A program made the translations under genes and the position numbers. Under the pieces are notes generated by a model that was not told where the DNA came from, ran no database searches, and saw only the letters and a list, made by a program, of their open reading frames with translations. Shown here in pieces: positions 52,111 through 62,285 of a stretch of 64,000 nucleotides of DNA (position 1 is the stretch's first letter; each line of letters begins with the position of its first letter). This DNA is from Nematostella vectensis (taxonomy: Eukaryota > Cnidaria > Anthozoa > Actiniaria > Edwardsiidae), in contig NC_064038.1 in assembly GCF_932526225.1 (NCBI RefSeq), positions 8,183,070 to 8,247,069 on the forward strand, given 5' to 3'.

Positions 52111-53960
52111 TGGGTACAAGGGTGACCAGCACTGTGGGCTGTAATTAGGTGAGACAGAACAATACTGCTACATTAAGGGTGACAGATCTCCCTTTCCATG
52201 ACTTTGTCAGAATCTGCCAGCCATTACATCCATAAAAGTACTTAGGGCTGCAAGACATTGTTATCATCATAAGACATCTCTTGTAAGGAGCCGATGTCAG
52301 AACTACAGCAATATTATAGAATAAGCACAAAGAGATAGAGTTATATAAGGTATATGTTGTTTCAATTGCATCATGTCCCATCTTCTCAGCCAGAGACTTT
52401 GAAATTCGGGTCCATTGCAAGATCAAACTAATAGCACCAGCCGATAGAGCAATGATATATGTGTGTCTGTGTGTCCATTGCAAGACCTCGCCAGTATACA
52501 CCAGCCGATAGAGCAATGATGTAAGTCTGTGTGTCCATTGCAAGACCTCGCCAGTATACACCAGCCGATAGAGCAATGATGTATGTATGTCTGTGTGTCC
52601 ATTGCAATACCTCGCCAGTATACACCAGCCGATAGAGCAATGATGTAAGTCTGTGTGTCCATTGCAAGACCTCGCCAGTATACACCAGCCGATAGAGCAA
52701 TGATGTATGTATGTCTGTGTGTCCATTGCAAGACCTCGCCAGTATACACCAGCCGACAGAGCAATGATGTAAGTCTGTGTGTCCATTGCAAGACCTCGCC
52801 AGTATACACCAGCCGATAGAGCAATGATGTATGTATGTCTGTGTGTCCATTGCAAGACCTCGCCAGTATACACCAGCCGATAGAGCAATGATGTAAGTCT
52901 GTGTGTCCATTGCAAGACCTCGCCAGTATACACCAGCCGATAGAGCAATGATGTATGTATGTCTGTGTGTCCATTGCAAGACCTCGCCAGTATACACCAG
53001 CCGATAGAGCAATGATGTAAGTCTGTGTGTCCATTGCAAGACCTCGCCAGTATACACCAGCCGATAGAGCAATGATGTATGTATGTCTGTGTGTCCATTG
53101 CAAGACCTCGCCAGTATACACCAGCCGATAGAGCAATGATATATGTGTGTCTGTGTGTCCATTGCAAGACCTCGCCAGTATACACCAGCCGATAGAGCAA
53201 TGATGTAAGTCTGTGTGTCCATTGCAAGACCTCGCCAGTATACACCAGCCGATAGAGCAATGATGTATGTATGTCTGTGTGTCCATTGCAATACCTCGCC
53301 AGTATACACCAGCCGATAGAGCAATGATGTAAGTCTGTGTGTCCATTGCAAGACCTCGCCAGTATACACCAGCCGACAGAGCAATGATGTAAGTCTGTGT
53401 GTCCATTGCAAGACCTCGCCAGTATACACCAGCCGATAGAGCAATGATGTATGTATGTCTGTGTGTCCATTGCAAGACCTCGCCAGTATACACCAGCCGA
53501 TAGAGCAATGATGTAAGTCTGTGTGTCCATTGCAAGACCTCGCCAGTATACACCAGCCGATAGAGCAATGATGTATGTATGTCTGTGTGTCCATTGCAAG
53601 ACCTCGCCAGTATACACCAGCCGATAGAGCAATGATGTAAGTCTGTGTGTCCATTGCAAGACCTCGCCAGTATACACCAGCCGATAGAGCAATGATGTAT
53701 GTATGTCTGTGTGTCCATTGCAAGACCTCGCCAGTATACACCAGCCGATAGAGCAATGATGTATGTATGTCTGTGTGTCCATTGCAAGACCTCGCCAGTA
53801 TACACCAGCCGATAGAGCAATGATGTAAGTCTGTGTGTCCATTGCAAGACCTCGCCAGTATACACCAGCCGATAGAGCAATGATGTATGTGTGTCTGTGT
53901 GTCCATTGCAAGACCTCGCCAGTATACACCAGCCGATAGAGCAATGATGTAAGTCAGTGG
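52111..53960. repeat. Left arm of a large inverted repeat, with 60/64-bp minisatellite
   Basis: About 320 bp of non-repetitive sequence (52111-52433) is followed by a minisatellite (52434-53960) of units such as TCCATTGCAAGACCTCGCCA-GTATACACCAGCCGATAGAG, alternating between 60 and 64 bp. The arm is the reverse complement of 62286-64000. Position pairs add to 116111 at three widely spaced checks (52111/64000, 52421/63690, 53150/62961), so there is no net indel over about 1 kb; one 64-bp unit differs farther in. No stop codon occurs in any minus-strand frame of the unit, so three overlapping 520-600-residue frames exist; they are array artefacts. Confidence 0.93.
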
Positions 53961-54049
53961 TTTTGTGTACTGTCCATTGCAAGACCATCCAGTATACTGT
54001 TTAACAGCAGACAAAGCAATGTAGTAAGTTGGTGGTATTGTAGTGTTCA

Positions 54050-54600
54050 TTGCAAGACCTCATCAGTACACACCGGCTGATAAAGCAGGCTACTGTAGTT
54101 AGTGATGGAATAAGCTCCTTTTTAAAGACTGACTTTTAGGAATACACATAACTGATACCAGTATTTTTGGTAGTGGTTGTTAACCCACCTTAGGTTGGGT
54201 GTCTGATACCTCTGATGCCACCTAAAAGAGTAAGACAGTTGTGATATATATTACTTTTGTTAGACTTGTCAAGGATACTAAAAAGATAAAACCTAAATTT
54301 GTAGGTGGGAGGCATGAAAATACAGTAGGATTTTTTTTTTTTAATGCAGTTTTAAAACAAAAATGTAGCTAAGTTGTGAATGTGCATCTCTTTGTAAGAC
54401 TTTTAAAAACATGCTGTTAAACAAAAAACATTTGTGGCTATAATTTGTTGAAAGTGATCATGTGTATAGTAGTATGTGATGGAAAGCAGTGTCCGCCTCC
54501 TAACCTCATTTGCCAGAGACACCTCTGCTGGTACCTAAAAGAAACAAGATGGCTTAACCAAGCTGGACTATCGTTTCAGACATACAGCTTTACATTTTAT
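54050..54600 (-). repeat. Duplicated micro-exon block, copy 2
   Basis: This segment and 57165-57720 are diverged direct copies, exonic and intronic. Shared strings include AAGCTCCTTTTTAAAGACTG and GGTACC just before AGAAAC. Each holds two micro-exons of the UBX-like gene. Confidence 0.8.
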
Positions 54601-57600
54601 TATTATTATACTAAATGATTTGCCTGAAACTTTACAATACTTTATCATGTTCATTTTTGGTAAAAAGAGAAAAAAGATTAATCAACCAGCTAGATGTACA
54701 GGTACATAACCAGTGAATCACAGCTTAAAAAGTGTGCTTCACCACCAGGCCACACAATACATACAATTTACATAGAAAACTGACCAAATACCTGACTGCA
54801 GCCTGCTGTTTCAACTGTCTCCTCTGCAAAAAGTAAATAAATATCAATTAATAAAAATAAAAACTCATTAATCCCTCCTATCACCAGATTTTAATATTTT
54901 TTTTATACCCAGCTTCCAGTTAGTGCTGTGCCATAAAAGGTTTACCAAGACAATGTTCATTGTACAATTGCTCCACCTTTGAAAAAATCCTGGATCTTTC
55001 TAGGAGTGTAACAATAACCTCAACCATTATTATGTTCTATCATTCATAATTACATAGTGCATTTAAAGGTGTGTTTTTTGTCCTTATTTGAAAGAAAGTA
55101 TTTTCAAATAACACTATTACATAATACAAATTGGTGTTGTACATTAATACAATCTGGACCATACTGTAGTTTTAGATCTCTGCATAGTTGAATATCTGTC
55201 TGTTGTCAGTTTAATTATTAGTGCCCAATAAGTCACATTAATATATTTCACAATGTTGTGGATTGTGGTCTAGAACTTGTCATAGTAATTAGTCATTACT
55301 ACCATAACAGTCACCTCTTAGTGTATCTTCCGCAGGAGATTCCATTGGAAAGTTTCCACAGAAAGAAACCTACACAGACATATAATACCATTATAAGTAC
55401 ATAGTGATAGTAAAGTAAAATTATGATCATTTTAACAGACAGACAGAAAGAAAGACAGACAATCAGACATGGACTTACCTCATCTCCTAAAAGTTGTGCA
55501 CTTTGTTGGTGATCCTAAATAGAAATTAGCCAAGTATTTTAATTTCATTGTGTTAGTTTCATTGTGTTTAGTTTCGATTCTTAAAACAAGTTTTTGAATT
55601 GTATCACTAAGTGAGAGTCACAATTACCAAGAAATGTGTTTCTTAAACATGACTATGGCCCCATTTGGAATTAATTCACAAATGATTGGATAGAATATTA
55701 TTCGAATAATTGATTTCGATTAATTTCATAACTCTTTTTTGTTTAAGTTGTACTGTCTGTCTCACCCTTTCAGCAAAGTTAAGGGTCTCATGTCCCTTTA
55801 ATTGGTCATCATGCCTCACAATTTCTCCTCCAGCCCTATGCAGGGAGAAATGTAGAGGCATAATGGCCATGGATCCTGCCCAGTCATAGACCATCTGTGT
55901 AAATAAACAAAGATGCATATATAACAGGGCCCGCGGAGCGGGCGTGATCTTGGTATTGCCAACTCTTTGGCCATAACTGACCGCGGAGCCGCGGCGGCCG
56001 GAGGCCGTCGCCGCGAAGGGCCTACGGCCCGAGCCCCAGTAGGGGGGTTCGGGGGGGTTCTCCCCCCGAGAAAATTTCGAAAAATGGCACTGATTTCCGC
56101 TTAACTCGAGCACTTTCTGAGGGTTCTAGCGAATCTCGCCGATTTCTGGTATTGCTCGGGCAATACCGGCAATACCGGTTCCGCGGTCCCTGTATAATTA
56201 AAGTCATTTGAACATTATGATGTTCATAAGCTTAATAACCTCTTGACTTAATGCTGATACAGCTGAAACCCGCAGTAAGAACTTACATTTTTCTATGTTA
56301 GGTTCTTGAAGGGGCAGTTGCACTGGTAGTGCACATTTGTTTCAAAGTCAAAATACACAGTGGAATTGTCATTTCTTGAGAGCGAAATAGACAGCTGAAA
56401 CAGCATGTAGATGTGAAATCCATTTGTATTGCACCGAATTTACTCACAAGAAGACAATCAGACAGATTATTTTCCAGTAGTTTTTCCCCTCCCCCCATTT
56501 ATTGCACCACATATATTGCCTAGGATTCTAGGGGTATAAATGACAAATCTTAATTTTCAGGTTCTTACTTGTGAGTTTCCTCTGTACTTTGAATAGTAAA
56601 TCATTTCACGTATGGAACCGGATTGTTTAAAATTACAGCCTCATATAGATAGCACAAATGCAATTAAGCAAAACAGATTGTTAATGCTGTGTGACCATAT
56701 ATGTATTCATTTTGAAGACTATACACCGGCCGATAGAGCAGTATTGTAGCTGTAGCTTATCGTATTATGTGTTGTTAGTGCATTTTGGCAGGTAAGAACT
56801 TTATTTGAAACATACCTGAAAACAGGAATGCTTGGAAAAGGAGTTCCTTATTAGTTTGCCATCAGGGCCTCTGACGGCTATTTTAACAATGTCTGCACCC
56901 TCGGGTGGGGCACAGACCCTTTCTTTGCGTTGCCTCCTAATTTTTTCCTTGGAAAGATGTGAAAATAAAACACTAAGTAATAAGAAATTTTTTTTTATTC
57001 TATTCATGCTTTTGAAAAAAAGATAATTAATGCAATATAGTGGAACCTCTGCAACATACAACACTATACTGTATAATGTCTGCTGAGATTTTAATCAAAG
57101 AATATATAATATATATATAATATAATATTTCTAGTATAGCTGTAGTATTTGGTAATTTGTATGTTTACCAGGACACACCAGCTGATAAAGCGATAAGGCT
57201 ACTGTAGTACTGTTATGTTAAGCTCCTTTTTAAAGACTGTTAAGGAATACACATAGCTGATATCAATGGTAGTGAGTGTTACCCACCTCATTTTGTGTGT
57301 CCAATACCTCTTGTGGCACCTAAATAAAGTAAGACAGTAGTCATGCATACGTTACTTTTGTTAGACTGAAAAAAATTTGGAATGATAACTTATGATGACC
57401 TTATGTGGCTAAATTTGTAGGTGGCATTAGATATAGGGGTCCCTTGGTATTCTTTTTTATGAAGGCTGTTTGAAAAGAAATGTAGCCCAGTTGTCAATAT
57501 GGATTTCTTTGTAGGACTTTTAAGAACATGCTGTTAAACAAAAACCCTTGTGGCTAATTTGCTGGAAGTGAAACTTTGTTTAGAAGTGATGGGAAGCAGT

Positions 57601-60600
57601 GTCAGCCTCCTAACCTCACTATGTGCAGGAGACACCTCTGCTGGTACCTATAAAAAGAAACACGATGGGTTAACCAAGTTGCATTATTGGCATAGATGTA
57701 CAGATGTATAGATAGACAAGCAATTACCATTCCATGTTACAATGGACTTCATAAAATTGTTGACATACGTTAAGATTTTGAGGCTCCACCGGTCCCCCCA
57801 TCACATCATCCTCCTTCTCTTGGAGCTTGCCAGTTGTATCAAACATCTAGATCATACAATGTACAGTTAAAAATCATAGTTTATCCTTGTTAATATTATC
57901 AATATTATAATTTCATCATCATCATCATCATTATTATTATTACTATTATTACTCTGATGATCACTTGTATGTCTGAATTGGAAATATTTTATATAAAATG
58001 TTATTTTTATATAGCAGAACCATTTGTTTTGAACCATTTGTATTGTAAATAGTAATTTAAAGAGATCGTTAAGTATTTTATTTCTCAGTTCCGATAAAGA
58101 CTACAGTTATGAATCACTGATTGAATTGATGCACAAACTCTGTAATTCTAAGCCTGTATAAGCAACACATTTATTGGTGTGACCAGCTCAGTTAGCGAAG
58201 ATTTTCTTTTGTTCTTAGGCGCATGCAAGCGACCACAATTTTTTTTATGATTTTTCCGATTATTATTATCAGGATATTTATTATTGATATAATCTTCATT
58301 ATTATTTTTATTATTATTTTCGTAAAATACAAAGAACATGCAAACCTTAGAAACGATGGTCGTCTGGCTGTGCTGATCCTTTTTCCTGGGAATATAATAA
58401 CATGCATTTGTTGTATACTAAGTTTCAAACCCTGATGACAATAAATAACCACAAACATTACTTGATGTACACCTTGGCTCAAACTTTTAACACTATTCTG
58501 TAATACACTTTGTACCTGTCATTGCAAAGGGAAGCTTCAAGTGCATCCTTCTGCTGTCGAAGAAGCAGTTCTCTTTCCTTCATTCTGAGCCTAGATGAAG
58601 ATTTATGTCATTCACTTTCTTCACTAGATCTAGCGTTAATACAGTGACCTCAACTTGAGATGGTTTGTAGATTTCATCAGATTCCCCCTAATCAGATTCC
58701 CTGTGGTTCTACTTTTATTTATTTGGTATGTACCGCTCCGTCTTGAAAACTTCAAGTGTCCGCCCCATACACTGTAATGCCCTTTCAAAAGCTTCCTTTC
58801 GTAACTCGGCTGCGCCTAGAAATACAAAAAAATACAAACATTACTCGAGCAAGTTACACAAGGTAAATTCTGTGGGAGATTAGTATGGAATGCATTAGCA
58901 TTGATGCTCCACTTATTTCCAGTGGGGAAAAGCGGTTGGGGTAGGGGGTGGGTGATACTTATTAGTTATTTCCCCCCTCCCCAATCTCTCTGAGAAAAAA
59001 AAAAACGTTAAGAAAACTGCATACCAACAAACCGCTCAATAATTGTTGGGACTGCTTGTCCAAGAGATGGTGAGCAGACAATCACTTGTGGTGTCCTGAT
59101 ATGCTCACCTCCCAAAGAATCTGAAGCTGGATTTTAAAATTTACAACAGTAAAAAAAGTGCACAATTTTTTAAACAACAAAAATTGTATCTTGACTTACC
59201 ATCTTTGCCATATTCTGTATTCATCGCCCCTAACCAAAATATGGGTGTGGCAGAGTTGGAGGATTGGGATATATCAGCAAGGTGACTAGAAAAAAGCATA
59301 GAAGAGATAAATAAAATACAACAGTTCTATCTGACATAAAAATAGCAAAACTATGAAGATCTAGAGGAGGGAACATAATAGAAAGGGTTGCAGCCCCCAT
59401 ATGAGATAATAAAAACAAGAGGCCCCACCAGTCTTACTTTGTGCTGCGAATCCCCCCTCTGAATAAATCCTTAATCAGTCCCTTTATCTAAAAGCGCGGT
59501 GCCCCTTCATTTGCTGGTTCTGTTTTAAGGAATGAGGGCACTACCTTAAAAGCTCTTTCTCGCATGGCTTTAAAAAAAGCCTGCTGCATATTAAAACAAT
59601 AACAAGTCCGCGGCATGAGTCATGTGCTTGTCCCAATACCTTGGATGGAGACAAACAATAGTTAGCATATTAGCCATGTTTTTATTGTTACAATGATGCT
59701 ACTGATAAACATTCGATTGCTTTTTTTTGCACTCACTGCTTTAAATGTAAATGGCAGGAAAGTAGGTTCAGCAGTCCCGCTTTCATGCTGCGCCATTCTG
59801 ATACACTCTACCAGGGAGGAGTGAAGCAAGCCTTAAACAGGATATAAATAATTGTTAAAAGAGAGTTAAAAGAGAGCCCTACAGTTTTTAAATATATTTA
59901 TATATTATTATTTTTATCCACGGGAATGATAGCACCACTTATGATACATACCTGGTGGGTGGAATATACCCCTGTCACTGGCATCCTCCTTAATAACACC
60001 AACTGGGTAAGATAAATTGAACTGCTATGAATTCTGATGCTCTGAATGGAACATGCAAAATTTACATGCACTTACCTTGTATCCCACTTCCATGGAAAAT
60101 AGGACCAGCCTCGCAGACTTGGTCATCTAATTTAAGAAATCATAAAATATGATTGTGCACAAAAATCGAGTGATATATTGGGAAACCTTTTAACAAAATC
60201 AAACCAGTCCTCATGGTGCATTATACCTTCATCAGAGTCATGCATTGCCTCATCTGTGTCATCTTCTATAACTTGGGGGACAATAGGCAATGATTGGCGA
60301 CTTATAAATAACTCGTCAAAACTTGGTGAGGGCGATGTCACAATCGTGGTTGAAGGGGTCGCAATCGAAGATGACACGGTGGTAGTGGTTGTCGCCGTCG
60401 TGTAGGTGCCACTTGTTGAAGGGGTCGCAATTGAAGATGACGTGGTTGTAGTGGTGGTTGTTGTCAGGGTGGATAAAGTGGTCTGCGGTGCATCATTCGT
60501 TCGTCCTAAATAAACCTTGTAACAGTAGACAGGGAGATGTATCAAACAAAGGCATTTTACAACAAGGTTGAGAATTTCTAGGCTTTAAAACTACAAACAG

Positions 60601-62285
60601 AATGTTAAGGAGAAATTTGTTTAAATTTATCTTTGATTTTAAAACAGGGAGCAAACTTGGAAATAGGAAATTTACCATTGCTATTACACCCTTTTTGCAA
60701 TTAATAAATACGTTCTATTTGCCATGTTTTTCTTTTATGTCAAACCTTAGTTTTCGAGGTTCTGTATTGGTCGCAAATCTCTTGACCACCAAGATTGCAA
60801 CCAATTGGCATCAGGCGATGATTCCCTGTCATTGCAGCTTTGTAGAATGTGATGCTGAAAAAAGTTTTATCACTCAAGTCAAGTTTTATTAACCATTACA
60901 ATATTTTAAACAATATGTAATTAAAATATTTATTGAAATTGTATGCAATATCTGGCAAATTTCTTAGGATGAGTGAAACCATGGAACATACTATAACATA
61001 CCTGTCAACTCTCCCGGTTTTTTAAAGTGATGCGAAAATAAAGTGTCTCGAAAATTGGGATGAGCCAAAATTAAGTGAGTACACAAAAAGCCATTGGGTG
61101 AAATATTATGTTGATAAGCTTTATGGAAACACCTTGTCTATTTAGTACATATAGTACTGGAACGAGTTGGGTATATATACCTTATTACACTTAATTTTCG
61201 CGACGTCAAAATTTCGCGATTTTGAGATGACGATATTTCGCAACACTTTATTTTCGCGATTTTCCTATTTCCGTAAAAACCATATCACTTTATTTTCACG
61301 ATTTTGGGATAATAAAACCAAGCAAAACAAGTGGAAAATTAAAATGTGCTGTAATCATCAAAACTGAAACAATTTGTAACAATATGATGCGTGGGCTAAA
61401 TTGAGCACACTCATGTTTTTGCTACAGTTTTGATGATTAAAGCACATTTTAATTCAATTTGTTTTGATTTCATTGTCCCAAAATCGCGAAAATAAAGTGA
61501 CCTGTTTTTTGTTCGAAAATAGCGAAATCGCGAAATATCGCCGTCTCAAAATCGCGAAATGTTGACGTCGCGAAAATTAAGTGTAATAAGGTAAAGAGCG
61601 TTTCACCGGTTTATGAAAACCGCTCTAAAATCACACATTAGAGAGATAAGGTTGACAAAAATGATATTTTCACAAAATGCTGCAAAAAGAATGGGTTCGT
61701 AGCAAAAAAAATATCGCAGACATAACGCACCCCAAACGTCGAATGGCCATTAATACATGGTGGAGCCTAGTCATTTAAACAAACACAAATATCTTATATG
61801 TGGGCGAGCACGCAAAAAGATTCCCATCGCGTTTGAAAAGGAGTGCCACAGAGAATTGTAAAAAAATATGACGTGTTGGTTTCTATGTGTGAGTGTGTGT
61901 AGGGGGGTGGGGGTGGTTGAGGGAAGGCAACTGATATGGCAAACATTTGAAGAAAGAGCTAACAACTCTAGGGGGGATCTAAATAATAATAAAATTACCG
62001 TAAGTATTATAGGGACCGAGATGGAACAAATTGGTCTTAAAGGGTAATTCAATGTAATTTATCGGGATGCTAGATTTACCTCTGTGTGTCCCTAACGCAT
62101 GGCAACTCGCGACGAATTAGGTCCAGTACTGTGGACCAAGAGGCATCTGATGGAAACTTAACCTTAGCGGTGCCTGCCGGAACCGACGGTGGCCGATCTC
62201 TGTCTTCGTCCTCCAGCCAAACAAATGTGCGAGAAGGTTGATTTCCTCTTCTCCTGGCCCTCGAAACACGTGGAGTAGGGGACCT
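54059..62285 (-). CDS. UBX-like-domain protein with micro-exon tail (novel; both ends incomplete)
   Basis: 24 exons chain in phase on the minus strand: 62080-~62285, 60787-60854, 60227-60505, 60076-60126, 59952-60002, 59737-59831, 59545-59583, 59438-59487, 59200-59285, 59025-59120, 58734-58815, 58516-58590, 58346-58385, 57769-57846, 57615-57647, 57287-57319, 56816-56947, 55766-55894, 55479-55514, 55315-55369, 54792-54823, 54505-54534, 54189-54221 and 54059-54076 (about 605 residues). Order: a ubiquitin-like or PB1-like segment (KVKFPSDASWSTVLDLIRRE), a Thr/Ser tract and acidic stretch, helical Arg/Glu-rich exons (MKERELLLRQQKDALEASL), then a beta-grasp UBX-like domain (IVKIAVRGPDGKLIRNSF ... 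FSLHRAGGEIVRHDDQLKG). The usual FPR loop for p97 binding is not evident. The tail is repeated micro-exons (VPAEVSPAHSE, VPQEVLDTQNE, VPAEVSLANE, VASEVSDTQPK, PVCTDE). Start and last exon are unknown. Function unknown; ubiquitin-related by fold only. Confidence 0.7.
55924..56193. mobile_element. GC-rich MITE with ACAGGG-CCGCGG ends
   Basis: Inverted ends ACAGGGCCCGCGGAG and TTCCGCGGTCCCTGT (13 of 15 matching) enclose a GC-rich 240-bp core in otherwise AT-rich DNA. The flanks are AT-rich (ATATATA / ATAAT), so a TA or ATA target duplication is possible. It lies in an intron, 29 bp upstream of a UBX-domain exon. Confidence 0.65.
57165..57720 (-). repeat. Duplicated micro-exon block, copy 1
   Basis: Partner of 54050-54600 (see there). 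It carries the micro-exons at 57615-57647 and 57287-57319 and a decayed match to the 18-bp micro-exon near 57165-57180 (TTTATCAGCTGGTGTG). Confidence 0.8.
61180..61591. mobile_element. Foldback MITE with TA target duplication
   Basis: The ends CCTTATTACACTTAATTTTC and GAAAATTAAGTGTAATAAGG are perfect inverted repeats. The arms continue for more than 60 bp (GCGACGTCAAAATTTCGCGA against TCGCGAAATGTTGACGTCGC), with a second set of inverted repeats within. It is flanked by TA on both sides, as in Tc1/mariner-derived MITEs. No reading frame. It lies in an intron of the UBX-like gene. Confidence 0.88.

Noticed and set aside
52434..53960. CRISPR-like array of regularly spaced repeats
   Set aside because: Units are contiguous tandem repeats with no unique spacers, in a eukaryotic genome.
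52145..54050. Three overlapping 520-600-residue minus-strand reading frames (and their plus-strand twins at 62238-63966)
   Set aside because: They follow the 60/64-bp satellite, which has no stop in any of the three frames on that strand. All three frames are concatenations of the same unit, so openness is not evidence of coding.
56294..56329. Possible 36-bp exon (minus), LQEPNIEK
   Set aside because: Its phase (1 to 1) conflicts with the neighbouring UBX exons, which join directly in phase 0.
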